NCBI RefSeq assembly: GCF_010389155.1
Contig: NC_057761.1
Span: 59,394,587-59,458,586 of the forward strand
DNA length: 64,000 nucleotides
Reading direction: 5' to 3'
DNA from: Erigeron canadensis
Lineage: Eukaryota; Streptophyta; Magnoliopsida; Asterales; Asteraceae
Shown here piece after piece: positions 1 to 12,200 of this stretch; the stretch's first letter is position 1, and each line of letters starts with the position of its first letter. A program made the position numbers and the translations under genes. The notes beneath the pieces are model-generated. The model was given only the letters and a program-made list of their open reading frames with translations, made no database searches and was not told where the DNA came from.

Positions 1-1530
1 AAAAAAACATATAGGTTACTCCAAAAGTCATACAATCATTAATTGTGAGCATTATAGGTGATTATCATTCTTGGTATAAGGTATACTTATTTTTGTTAAG
101 AAAAATGGCATATTCTTCTAAATATTAGTCTAAAATAAAAATTATTTTAAAATGACAAAATATGTGAATCTCATTAAACCTCTTTTCTATTTTTGTGTTT
201 TGATTTTTCATGTCTATCATTTTGTGTTTATTGATTAGAAAATTTTTAAACTTCTTTTTCTTGAATAATTTGTTTAAATAAGATCTCCTTAATCGCAAGT
301 TCTCAACTAATGTTTATTTTATTGAGTAACTTAAGTATAAAGTAAAAAAAAAATGGGTTTAGTTATTCTCATCCTCAAATCCTCAAACCTAATGTAGAAA
401 TCAAAGGTATTCTTGTAAAGAAATTTGAAAGAAGTGACTAAAGATTATGGAGTGATTTTTACTTGAAAAGTCGAATGTGATAAGATTGAGCATAACAAAA
501 GACCAGACATGTATGGTTCATTGGTTTGGAGGTTGGCCCATATAAGCCCCAGTTTCGGCAGCTAATTCTTGGGTATCTGGGCCCAACTTTCCATCACATG
601 ACATGGATTTCCAAGGCTCCAATTACTGCCAGTTCATTTCCATTTTTTTCTACCAATATAATCTTCATCAACAAAATTCCGTTTTAAAAAGTAAGACAAC
701 AATAATAACAGCTCTAAGGGTTGTTACATACCTAAAAAGTAATCTTTTTATACATAAAAATCCAATTTTCACGTGACAAAATACAAATTTTAATGCACCC
801 AAATAATTTATACAAATAAAACTCTAAAAGGTACACTTATTCAATAACTTTTGATGCTTTCATACTCTCGAATTACCAACGTCAGTCAAAAATTTCAACT
901 ATTGGCTCGGTGCTTACCACGATCACGTTTTATTTGCCAAGATTTAGAAAGTTATTTAGTTACTGGTACATATGCACAAACAAAGACTCCAGATATTTTC
1001 AATAAGACAATGAAATCAAATGTGACCAGCCACTTATAAAAGCTAGACCAAAATTAAATCCAAATCGCACAAAATAAGACACAGTCCACATACCACACTT
1101 GCCCTTTTGCAATATTGCACTATTTTTTTTTAAAGGTAGTCCTTTTCTTAAGGCACAAAAAAAAGAGAGAAAAAAGGTTGTATGATTGTATCTACCAAGC
1201 AACTTTTTACTAGCCAGTACTATATGACGTTATACAAACAACCTGAGAGCTCACGAAAAAAAAAAATACATAAACAAAAACCAGTGTGAAAGCCCAACAA
1301 AAGTTGATGTCAACTATGCAAGCAAAAAGACCGTGCACTCCTTTAGGGCTTCTACAGAAACCCAGAAGCAGAATGAAACTTATTTACAAAATTATCTTTT
1401 TGCTATGGCGCCTGATGTGTTCTTGACATACTACCAGACAATGGATTTAATCCCTGTGTTAAGTTTGCCTAATTCTTTAATGTGTCTGTATATTGCGTAT
1501 TTAACGCTATCTACCTTCAGATTTCAGAAT
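1..1530. other. AT-rich flank with no supportable gene
   Basis: Only short reading frames (about 70 codons or fewer) without recognisable domains occur here on either strand. The right part probably contains the 3' UTR and downstream flank of the minus-strand aspartic protease whose stop codon is at 1531-1533. I see no RNA gene or transposon end that I can support. Confidence 0.55.
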
Positions 1531-4500
1531 TTAAGATACCATTAAGTGCAGTAGACTGATCATCAAAAATGAAATCAAATATGTCCAATGAATATGGCTG
1601 CCATCAGATGGTATAGAATGAGGACCTACTAAATGCACCGAACCAGTAATTTCATCCCTTAGTTTGATGCTTGAAGAACCTGAAATTAATTATATATAAA
1701 GACAATAATTAGGGTTAGTATCCTAATCATTGAAAACTATATCACTCGAGAGCAAGTCAACTTAATGTGTTACAATAAATCGGAAAAAAATGTGTATAAT
1801 AGTAAAAATAGCTTATCAGAAAGCAGAACAAAAAAATAAGACCAGCTTTATAAATTTCCGAAACTGTATTCAAAACTCACAATTATACTCGGTCCATCCT
1901 ATTGTTTGGTTTTCAAGATCATATAAGACCAGCTTATTGGATAGTACCAAATCTGCACAAAAAAAGGCAGAAGAAAGAAGCACTATGAAATGGCTGAAGT
2001 GTTAAAAACTTGAGATCCCAATATATTAATTGAAATTTCCAGATTCACATAATTAACATTGCAATATTTACTCAACCATTAAACGAAGTTATAGGTAATT
2101 TGACGTGACTATAAGATATTTACTGCTCAGTGATTATGGATTTATGGTATTAAAGTACAAAATTACAATATTAGATAGTTTGAAGATGTTGCTGAGGAAC
2201 CTACACTTATACTGAAAGCCAATATACTTATGTGAATGAAATTTATTTATTTATACTCCATCCATTCTAAAACATTTGCAGTTGATCTTTTTAAGATATA
2301 TTACTTGACTTTCAGCTCCAAGATTAGTAAACTTAATTTATTATCTGCTATAAGGCTATAAGCTATTCTAAAATATAGAGCTGACCTCCCAACAATATTG
2401 TGTCCATCGAACTTATTGAATCCAAGCCATTGTTTTGCCAGCCAAAACACAAGTAATCTTCCTGCAACATTCGAATGCAACACTGGCGTTATTAATTCAG
2501 AATAAAGGTGTGTTAGCATCTAATATATACCTCTATATAGTTATCCTAAATGCTTAGTGTTATCACTATTATCTGTTAGTACAGGTGGCAATTTCTATTG
2601 AGTTACTTATGAAATGGGTTAACCGTTAACGTGGGTTGTGTTTTAACGTGGGTTGTATTTTATCCCTAACAGGTCAAATGGGTAAAAGGAAAATAAATTG
2701 CTACATAAGAAACGGGCAACCACATTTAGTTGCAACCATCGTCCAGAAGCTTTCCTGCGCAATGGGCACCAAGGCGCGCCTAATCATGGACTTGACAACA
2801 ATACTCGTTTTCTTTATGCACATAGTTAATGAGACTTTTTTTTTGTGTGACATATAAAGCATAACAAAAGCTGCATATATAGAACAGTTCACAAAGCTAT
2901 CTCAATCTTCATTTACTCGTACATGAATTTCAAACATTTGGGGTAATGAAGTTTAAACCTTAATAGCATAGATAATCAAATGCTAAACAGATTGTATGAA
3001 TGGAATCACTTACGAAGGCAAATAAGTAATCATGAGGATAAACTTTCAAGGACAGTGAATTTTCAAAATAAAATGTAACCGCAGGAAATACATCGTCAAC
3101 ACTGCAAATATAGAATCAAAAGTTAGCTAGCCATTCCACTTTTAAATTTTGTAAGGAGAAAAAGGCCAACATATTGCAGTCAAGACCCAAGAGAATAGGT
3201 GGCAAATGGGCTGGTTAGATAACCGGTTAGGTTTACCCAAAAACTTGTTTTATCCAAAAGTTTAATTGCATAAGAGATAATTATGATTACAAATATGATT
3301 ATAAAGTTATATTATTTCGACAATAATGTACTTTTTTGTAAGATGAATTAGAATGTTTAAGCATTGATTTACACTTTAGTAATCAAGCATAAAGAAGTAA
3401 TTAAGCATAAAAACATAATGACTCCATATCCACTATACCTTCCAGAGAATTGAAAGCATGTATACTGGTCATGAAGAGTACGTAGTCTTAAATCAGGCTG
3501 CCCTGCAACAACCTAAAAAAAACCAAAAATAAATAAGAATATATGTTATACAACTGCTTAAGAAGCAACTTTTCCAGTTACACCAACAGTATAGTGCATT
3601 TAATATTTTCACCTCATTCACCAAAGAGTTGTAGATTGCATCTGGAAGATAGGCCAATGTTGTACCACTATCTATTATAGTTCTTCGCTTGTCTCCTAAA
3701 CCATGTGTATTTGATGAAAGATTTAGTAGCTGGGTACCAACTTCTATTCCCGTAACATTGGCAGAGTAATGAGGCCTATAATACAGGGAAATAAACTTAA
3801 TCTGATTAAGATGGATTGGCCTCAATGCTTCGTGAAAAATTACAATAACAGTTATGCATGCACATGTAGCCACAAAAGGACATAGATTCTTAAGTTTTCA
3901 AATGTTCAAGAGAAACATGAGATTGTAAATAAGTAACTAGACCAATGAGACGTTAGGGCTTGACTTAGAATAGGCTTATCGTGTACTATAACTCCTCCCA
4001 TGTATCATATGAACAATAGGAATACGATTTTCAGAAATCTATGTTACTCGATCACAAGAAAAACAGGCTAACAGAAAAGCAAAAGTTGGAATTCTAACAG
4101 CATAATAACTGACAATTACCCAACCAGTTGTTCATGTGGAGAGGCACCAAATAGAAATGATATAACGACTTTATCCATACGCTTATATTTCAGTGTTGTT
4201 AAAGGCGAGCGCCTCTTGGGCCTAGGCGCAAAAGGCAGGCGAGGTGCACCTCCAGCGCCTGAAACCCTGCCCAAGTCGACCATGAAAAAGGTGGTCAACG
4301 ACGGTCAACTGTGGTGGTCAACAGCGGTCAAAATGGTCAAATGGGTCAAGATTTGACCAAATCATTCAAGATCCGGCCAAATTGTGGCTAGATCTAATGT
4401 TTTCCAGCCAAAATGAGTGACCATAGTTGTTTAAGAAGATAGAAAAAGAGAGAATATAAAATGGGGGGAAGAGTTTATATATGTTTATAATAATCTAATA

Positions 4501-7500
4501 ATTTGAAGTTTTTGGTTGAAAAGTTTATATTTTTTGAATGATATTTGGTTTTATAAATGACATTTGATTTTTTTACTATTATTTTTCACTACATATAAAT
4601 ATTTTGTATTTATTTACTTAGTGCGCCTTTTTTTTTCCGGACGTGCGCTTTTTTTGCGCCTCTCGCCTTCGCCCTATCTGGGGTCTTTGCCCTTTGAGAT
4701 CGCCTTCGCTTTTGACAACTATGTTATATTTTAAAGAAAACCAGAAAGTTCCGCCTTGAATTAATTGGAAAATCTCCCTAAACACTTCATAGCAAAATAC
4801 AGACAAAAGTAACTTGTATCAGTAGAAATAGAGAATTGCGACTTACTCATCTTGGATCAAAGGCGTTGAATTAACTTTCGGCTGAACAACATGTCCAATT
4901 GCAAAAATACCACCACCATTGTCACCATCCAGACAATGTGCAAACATCTTTTTCACTTTCCCAGATGAAGCCAACTGTGAAATGATAGATGAATTTGATT
5001 TACCGAAACCAAGAATACCATCAAGAGCTTCCTCGGAAGAACCAAGGTTCCCAGATTGTCTGGCACCGCACCTGTTCAAAACAGCATCAATACAGAAACA
5101 CAAGATAAATAGAATAAAAGATCAAACCAACATAAGTACTGAAAACTAGAACTTTGCATGTATGCCTTCCACCTTAACTAGCACGGTACCCGCGCAATGC
5201 GGCGGTGATGGTTACGGTGGTCTGGAGGTGTCGGCAACTGGTGGTGATGGCGCAACTATTGGTGGTGGTGGTGGTGGCGGTGTCGAGTGGTGTAGGTTGA
5301 TGTAAATGTAATTGATGTAGAGGTAATTGATCTAAAGGGGTAATGGGATATTTTAAAAGATAAGGGACCAATGGTGTAAGTTAATTCATTAAGGGTATAA
5401 TGGTCATTTTGCATCTCTCCTTTTTTTAACTTTTCAACAAAGGTGTATAATCTTTATATAGTAGTATAGATATAGAAGTATAGAAATATAACAAGCTATT
5501 AAACGCATAAGAAAAATGCCACAAACAATGATGATAAGATGTAGCAAAAAAATCAAAGAGCAGTTTCACCTATGCATTGTGCCTATTTAAACAGTTGAAT
5601 AAAATCTTATGGTGTTATATTGGGGGGTGGGGTATAATCCTTGACTGATCAGTGCAAAGATCATTAATAAAGATTAAAAACATACCCAAATATAACACTT
5701 CCATTTGCCAGCTTAGTTTCCAAGTCACCTGACACAGTGGCATATTGGACAATATCCCTAACAAAGTAACCAATACTGTAGCTTCCATCATCATAAGTCT
5801 CTGTATATAGACAAGATGCATTGGCCTTACAACCAGGAACCGCACCACCATTGATCTCTGCACAAAACTCTTGAGAACATGTAACCATTTGCCCTGTGAA
5901 TGTATCTTGTGGATCGTATAGAGTAAGTTCCAGCTGTATTAAGCAAGGTAGGTCTAAAACTGTTAGCATTCATATGCATGAAGGTAGTACAAACAAGGTT
6001 TAAAGAATTGCAATGGTCACTTAAAATCAAAAGGTTCCACCTTACATTTTCCAACAAAGACGCAAAAACATAAGAAAAGAATAATACATTTTTTACAGTA
6101 CAATACATTTTTTTACAGCACATCGACTCTAATAGTCTAATGTATATAACATGAATTGTACATAAAAAAAATAAAAGAAAAAAGAGGAAAGAATAAGCAT
6201 ACCCCGTGATAGCCTCTCTTGGGGCACTCTCGGCACTCTATACAGTTGATCCACATTATATCGCTTCCAGTGTCTACTTGCACATAATACTCCTTCGGCG
6301 GTGTTCCAATCCCAATTTTGGCATAGTACAAACTGCACAAATACGTTTACATGTCAAACCACTAAACTAAACATCAACACATTACACAGCCATTCTACAG
6401 CTTAAACTATTGAACTGCCGTCAATCCACTTCATAAACACAACTCATTTCTAGTTAAATTCCACAAACAAAACTGCTACTAACAAGTTTTCCTCGCTAAT
6501 TCTATCTAAGAACGAAACCCTGGCTCTAGCTGAATCAGTATCTCAACTTACTTTCAGCCCTACAAAAGCCCTAATTCTAACCAAAACACGAACACGTTCT
6601 AAAAAATACCTAAAATCTCTAAGTCAAAAAACAAGAAAACAACAACAAATCACAATCAAATTCAAACTTTTATCAATATGTTTTATCACAAACACACTCT
6701 CTGTTGGACACGTGAATCCCTAGCTCTCATTGAATCAGTATCTCAACTTACTTTCAGACATACATGCCCTAATTCTAACCGAATCACGAACACGTCCTAA
6801 AAAAATACCTAAAATCTCTAAACTAACTAAAATAACAAAACCACAATCACATTAAAGCTTTTATCAATAAGTTTTATCACAAACATCCTTTCTGTTGACT
6901 ATATGAAACCCTAGCTCTCACTGAATCAGTATCTCAACTTACTTTAGCCATACATGTCCTAATTCTAACCGAAACACTAACACGTGGCAAGAAAAATACC
7001 TAAAATTTCTAATCTAACTCATAACAACAACAAAATCACAATCACATTCAAACTTTTATCGATATGTTATATCGCAAACATACTCTCTGTTGGCTAAAGA
7101 AACCCTAGTTCTCACTGAATCAGTATCTCAAGTTCATTTCAGCCTTACCAAACCCCTAACTCTAATCGAAACTCGAACAAGTACTAATAATACCTAAAAT
7201 CTCTAATCAAAATCAAAATGACTTGGGAATAAATCACAATCACATATAAAAATAATAAAGCATAAACTAAAATCACTATCAATATATATATATATGAGAG
7301 AGTAAGTATTTATATAGAATTACCCTACGGCATCAGGACGGCCGGTTCCACCGAGAGGTAGATCGACACCAGATGCTAAAATCTGAAGATGACGGAGGTT
7401 ATCATGAGCTTTAAAAAGACTTAACGACCTTTCCTTGCCGGAGAATTTTGAATTTACACCGAAAACAGCACCGCGGAAATCTCCGACGTTACTTGCAGAA

Positions 7501-7565
7501 ACGGAAACCGAAATTATTACTATTATTATTAATGAGATGATGAAGCTGCAGGTGATTTTAGTCAT
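1531..7565 (-). CDS. Pepsin-like aspartic protease (plant A1, APF/ASPR-like), ten exons
   Basis: Predicted secreted or membrane-anchored acid protease of family A1. Exons by transcription order: 7565-7324, 6332-6203, 5933-5686, 5071-4847, 3775-3613, 3512-3439, 3101-3014, 2461-2386, 1952-1881, 1679-1531. All introns are GT-AG and the joined length is 1467 nt, a clean 488 codons plus stop, which is usual for the family. The N-terminus is a hydrophobic signal peptide (about residues 6-24). The two catalytic motifs are VDTGSD (Asp101) and IIDSGTT (Asp317). Other family landmarks are YYAKIGIGTPPKEYYVQ, DGILGFG and the late block NKLVLYDLENQTIGWTEYNC. The last exon ends in a hydrophobic stretch (around HWTYLISFLMISLLHLMVS), which suits GPI anchoring as in the APF/A39-A36 group. 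Substrate is unknown. Introns hold a hAT-like element, a Helitron and a minisatellite, but no coding damage is visible. Confidence 0.9.
4191..4723. mobile_element. Non-autonomous hAT-like element in protease intron 4
   Basis: The 533-bp element is flanked by a perfect 8-bp direct repeat TTATATTT (4183-4190 and 4724-4731), the hAT target-site size. Termini are imperfect inverted repeats: CAGTGTTGTTAAAGGCGA at the left and, read from the right end, CATAGTTGTCAAAAGCGA. Subterminal regions are rich in GGCG/CGCC repeats, which contrasts with the AT-rich surroundings. No transposase reading frame is present. Confidence 0.8.
5178..5470 (-). mobile_element. Short non-autonomous Helitron in protease intron 3
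   Basis: Read on the minus strand the element begins TCTATACTACTATATAAAG and ends with the hairpin GCGCGGGTACCGTG followed by CTAG. It sits between host A and T, the Helitron insertion rule. At 293 bp it carries no gene, and part of it is a GGTGGTGGTG-rich tract. Related but more degraded copies lie near 7954, 15246, 26018 and 49284. Confidence 0.82.
6512..7210. repeat. Four-copy ~190-200 bp tandem repeat in the first protease intron
   Basis: The phrase GAATCAGTATCTCAA recurs at 6532, 6732, 6923 and 7117 (spacings 200, 191, 194). Each is followed by the same order of blocks: CCCTAATTCTAACC, AATACCTAAAATCTCTAA, and a tail with ATCACAATCA. The array lies wholly inside intron 1 (6333-7323). Confidence 0.85.
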
Positions 7566-7601
7566 TATTTTGGTGTGTTATTTGTGAGTGTTGAGAAAGT
7601 C

Positions 7602-7611
7602 TTAATATATA
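7602..7611 (-). promoter_or_regulatory. Candidate TATA box of the aspartic protease
   Basis: TATATATTAA on the minus strand lies about 37-46 bp upstream of the ATG at 7565, so a very short 5' UTR would be implied. In AT-rich plant DNA the match alone is weak evidence. Confidence 0.35.
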
Positions 7612-7953
7612 TGCCGTAGCGGAGTGGTGGAAACTTGAAGTCTTCGACGATATTGGGTGGGCCGTCGACGACGGACGACGACTGACTTGAGAGACGGTGT
7701 GGTTTTTAAAGTTTTAAAACAAAGTTTTTTATACTTTTATTAAAATGATTTTTTTACACTCCAGTTTGGTCTAAATAACGCACATCTAAAGTTGATATAA
7801 AGTTGGCCATTTGCAAAAGTTTACCAAAATTGGACCAGATAACATATTGGTTAGTCTTTTTTAAATTTTGATTAAAGGAAAGAATAATATAATTAATTAG
7901 TGATTTGAATTGTGAAAATTTGTTTGTATTTGTAACATTTTATTTTTAACATA

Positions 7954-8160
7954 CTAGCATGGTGCTCGCACAATACGGCGACGATGGTGACATATGGCGG
8001 TGACAATTGGTGATAGTGGTGACGACGAGTTGTGTAGGCTATTAATGTAAATGTAAACGGTGTAATTAATTTAAGTGTTGATAGACTGATGTTATAATTT
8101 ATTTCATCAATATTACTTTAGGTATATTATATTACACGAAAAAATTAAATAAAAAAGATG
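7954..8160 (-). mobile_element. Degraded Helitron copy (3' end at CTAG 7954)
   Basis: It starts at a CTAG and shares with the 5178 Helitron the blocks GCACAATACGGCG, a GGTGACGACGAG tract, GTGTAGGCTATTAATGTAAATG and a downstream TTATTTCATCAATATT region. The 5' TC end is not clear. It lies between the protease promoter and a second Helitron in the opposite orientation. Confidence 0.55.
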
Positions 8161-8259
8161 TTGGTTTAGAAAAAAAAAAAGGAAGAAGAAGAAAAAGAAG
8201 GGGGTTCTCGTAGAATAGCTTTCAACATTTTCAAAAATAAAAAAAAAGGCTTTTTTTTA

Positions 8260-8615
8260 TCTATATAAACAAACTACCCTCCCTAAAATTTAACAATCTA
8301 TCTTTAAAATCTCGAATTTACCATTTTAATCTATATTACCATAAAACACTTTATTCTTGTAATTCTAAAAATACCCTTAAAAAAATCTTACGCGTGTTCC
8401 TTCCCTTCCCTTAAGTTGCTCATATAGTATACCAAAAAAACACACGTGTGTTACCGAATTTAATAATCAATCAACATAAAAAATGTTCACTCTAAAATAA
8501 TAATGGTGGTAAGAAACACTTGAGTTAAATCATACATTCATGTAATAACATGGTATAGCTACTTAACCAGTGGTTTTTTCCTATATCCCGCTGCATCATG
8601 CGGGTACAAGGCTAG
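8260..8615 (+). mobile_element. Non-autonomous Helitron, plus orientation
   Basis: The 5' end is TCTATATAAACAAACTACCC preceded by A. The 3' end is the hairpin CCCGCtgcatcatGCGGG, then TACAAGG, then CTAG followed by T. The A/T target and terminal hairpin match Helitron rules. It is 356 bp long with no coding capacity. Confidence 0.8.
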
Positions 8616-9083
8616 TATTTATAAATAGGTGTAGATACATTCACTTACCATATATTGAATTTGAAAAATCTGTAGGTTAAAGCAAGTAAAGGACTTTAGC
8701 CTTTAGGTCCCAAAATTTTGAAGGTCTCGTTTTCTGATTAAATATACATTCATGATGATATGATAGGGTTTTTTTTTTTACTGTATCCTGATCAAATATT
8801 TGGATAAAAGATAATATGTTTAAAACTGATAACTCCAAGCTCTAATAAAATACTACATGTACTTTTACACCACGATGAAAGGAGTCTTATTTGTTATACT
8901 AGTCGTACATAATTTGGTTCATTTGACCAATGTATAGTATATATGTATATATCTAATCTATCACACAATATGCTTTATCTTATGCCTCTTGAACCCAACT
9001 TCAAAATTAGCGTATCCTGCATGTTAAATAACGGATACAACTAACACACAATCATATATATATACTAGTATAATTTGATCCGA

Positions 9084-10871
9084 TTAGGAAGAAGTTGAGT
9101 GAATCCTTTCAAAATTTTCCATAAGCAACTTCAAAGAAGAGATTGTTCCAGAGACCCCCAGAAGAAAGCCGATAGTAATGAGGAGCACATTAAGAGCCAA
9201 AACGGGCTTTGAGATCTCGTTCCAAAAAATCTTGATGTAAAAGACTGACGGAAGAATAAGTACAATCGCCCCAGTGACAAGCGAGCCAGTAAGGCCAAGC
9301 ACATACTGAAAGTATGGGACCATTAGGGCCAAAACGAGTATGAGTAGCAACAAAATTGAGCCAATGGTACCCCTTATGATCATCTTGGTTCGAGATGTCA
9401 TAGAATAAAGAAAACGATGTTCAAGTTGTATTGCAAAAGGTGCAAATTCTAGCGCGTATTTGGTTAATGGTGTCAAAACTGTTGCCCATAGCGCAATTTT
9501 AGTGAGGACATTGCCTCGAGGCATGCTGAGGGTAACTTGTGAATTTACTTCTGGTCCAAATAGTTTGGCACCCACGAAGCCTAAGGATGTATATAGCAAA
9601 GTCACACATGTGAAGCTCACGATTGATACCTGAAAATGGCATATTTTGACACATGAGATGAATTTGTACATATTGTATTACATTAGATAACTAGCATAAA
9701 ATAGAAATAAACAATTTATTGTCCCTGGACAAGAGAATCATATATATAATTTAAAAAATGCAATCGTTGTACCGCGTTACCTATGGTATTTGATATTTGT
9801 CATTTTGGACAACAATTTTGAGACAATAAAGGGAGTACTAACCTTGGTGAACTTGGAAGGGTCTTTCATGGCCCTATGTATATCAGGGAAAACGATATGG
9901 CCGCCGTAGCTAAAAATGTACAGGCCAGAGATGTGAGGGATGTTTCGTAGTTGGAGAGCAGGAATTGATTTATTGGCGGAGACGGCTCCAAACAGGGCCG
10001 TACACACCACCGTTACAAAAATCATTAGTGACATAATGATGCCACCTGTTGAAAGAAACGAAATAGAGGAGAGATCTCTAAGCCAGAGGCTAGGCAAGGC
10101 AATCAACACCGCGAACACGGTCAGGACTTGAGAAGTTGACAAATGTTGAGCCCATGAAAACCGGACATGGGTTCCAAGGAAGACCATGTTCAAGTTATCA
10201 TGCAACGAGATGGTGTACGAAACAAGAGACATGAAGATTTCCATGTAGATGAATGCCGCCGTTATGGCTCTTCCACGGCTCCCAAAAGCATGGTAGCCTA
10301 TATCGGTGTAGTTTCTTGTTTTCCGGTTGTTATCAAGGCATTTCCCAAGGAGGTGTGAGGTGTATGCGGCTGCGATCCCAAGAGCTATAAGTAAGAAACT
10401 TGAAATCCACCCTCCATTTTCTAGTGCATATGGTGTTGAGAGTTGGCCGAGACCTATATATATTAGACATGATCAAAATATAACAATGGTTAAGTTAATT
10501 AGCATATATATGATTTTGTAACACGTATACAATTAAATTGGTTATTTTTCGATACTATATACTATACCTATGAGCATTCCGCTCATATTAACAACGGAAT
10601 CAAGGAATGAACTATTGGCTTCAACCGGGCATGCCTCTGCTTCATTCGCCTCGTTCTTAACCGTAGACTGCAACTCTTCACCGCCGTCATCATTATCATT
10701 TCCGCATTTGCAAAACTTCTTGCCATCTTCTAGACAAGTTTCACAACTATCAACCCAATTCACTGCAAAATTCGCTTCATGGGTTGGCTCGGTTACCGAT
10801 TGCTCTTTAGAACAATCAGAACGACTACTCTTTGAGTTGTTCCATAATATGTTCGATATCTTCATTTTCAT
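9084..10871 (-). CDS. AVT1-like amino acid transporter (AAAP family), three exons
   Basis: Predicted secondary transporter of neutral amino acids, in this family usually on the vacuolar membrane. Exons: 10871-10568, 10453-9843 and 9629-9084. Introns are GT-AG and the joined frame is 1461 nt (486 codons plus stop), a normal AVT1 length. I chose the ATG at 10871 because the longer frame begins with TTG. The soluble N-terminal region (about 95 residues) is acidic and Cys-rich. The hallmark first membrane region reads MSGMLIGLGQLSTPYALENG, and about ten further hydrophobic segments follow, ending near the C-terminus. The block YIFSYGGHIVFPDIHRAMKD is typical of AAAP carriers. A TATA box lies about 115 bp upstream. 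No damage is seen, and substrate specificity cannot be read from sequence. Confidence 0.9.
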
Positions 10872-10985
10872 TATTATGTGGGTCTTTGACAAATCTCCTC
10901 AAAGTTTGGAGACAAAGAACACCAAGATTCTATTTGTTTTGAGGTTTCTTGAGTGTGTATACATGAGACAAGGATATTGAGAGGT

Positions 10986-10993
10986 TATTTATA
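10986..10993 (-). promoter_or_regulatory. TATA box of the AVT1-like gene
   Basis: TATAAATA on the minus strand, about 115 bp upstream of the chosen ATG (10871), is well placed for a plant core promoter. Confidence 0.6.
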
Positions 10994-11859
10994 GGGTGCA
11001 AAATGTGAGACATACATACGAGAATCCCGCGTTACGACCTTTAACTAAAAACGTTAAGTGTATGATATAATACTTTTTAACACGTTATTAAGTTACAATC
11101 GTATATATGGCATAAAATGTGAAACATCATGTTGAAGCATATTTTTTGTGTCACTAACTTTAAATTTTAATCGTTCTTAGTCAATTTACCTTGCTTTAAT
11201 AAGAAAAAAATTATCAACAAAAATCGCATAACGAAAGAGATTAAAAAGTTTTGTTTTTTGTTTTAAAAAAGAGGTGCTCAAATTATATCAGGCGTCCAAC
11301 CACATACAATCCCTATAAACTTAAAAAAATTAAATTGACTAGGGACAAAACTAAGATTTCAAGTTGAGATGGGTCGATTTAAAAAGTTTCAATTGATAAA
11401 TAACCTATAAAACGCTTACATGAAAAAACTACTTTCAAGGCCATATTAGCTCCATTTTTACATTTGATGCTTTTTAGTTGTATCTTACTAAGAAAGGTGA
11501 TTTGTCTAAGTTTGTGAATACAAGAAAAGGATATGTAATTTGCCATATTAAATAGATGTTGCTTGATTGAGATTTGCTAAATGCGTCTACAATTAAAGTT
11601 GTATTAAATAGTTTACGATTATTATAAATTTAGATAGTAGATTTTTAATATGGAACATGTTAAATATACCTTTAAAAGTTGTATTTAATATTTTTTTTAT
11701 ATGACTATCTATACTATATTCAAAAACAAATCAACTTTTAAACTTTTAACTTTTCAACATTATATAATATTCTTAAAAGAAATCTCAACCACACAATTTT
11801 TCTCTCTCTTCAAATCTCAACCACTTATTTTTCTCTCTTCTCCATAAATCATTTTATTC
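10994..11859. other. AT-rich intergenic DNA
   Basis: Upstream flank of the AVT1-like gene. No coding or RNA gene is seen. The right edge (11844-11859, ATAAATCATTTTATTC) is one copy of the target-site duplication of the neighbouring SINE. Confidence 0.5.
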
Positions 11860-12200
11860 TTTTTTTTTTAAAGGTGAATTTCGCTTAAAACTTCGTGTCG
11901 CGATTCTACAGCGAGAGGTCTAGCATACGTTGTCTTAACCGGGTTCGCGCTAGAGAGCTCCCTCGAAGTAGAAATGCCTATTTCAAATGCCCAATGGGGG
12001 GAAAACACCGTACTAATCCGCCCGAAGGCACGACAATTAATAGGGGTAAACCCTGTCCCCTCAGACTTGAACATGGGTATACCCAAGCTAAACCATCATA
12101 GAAGGACTACCTATATCTCAAAGTTGGTGGAATGGAGATTCGAACCTGAGACCTATAGGTCACTAGGGGAACTCCAAACCACTTCACCAACTCATCATTG
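11860..12200 (-). mobile_element. tRNA-derived SINE with target-site duplication
   Basis: Read on the minus strand it starts with a Pol III promoter: an A-box-like TGGTGAAGTGGTTTGGAG and a B box GGTTCGAATCTCC. A unique body follows, and it ends in an A-rich tail (the T run at 11860-11869 on the plus strand). It is flanked by a 16-bp repeat, ATAAATCATTTTATTC (11844-11859) and ATAAATCATTTCATTC (12201-12216), differing at one base. Length is 341 bp. A 5' relative lies at 13630. Confidence 0.85.

Noticed and set aside
6512..7210. Regular repeats considered as a CRISPR array
   Set aside because: Units are about 190-200 bp direct repeats without short repeat-spacer structure, inside an intron of a plant nuclear gene.
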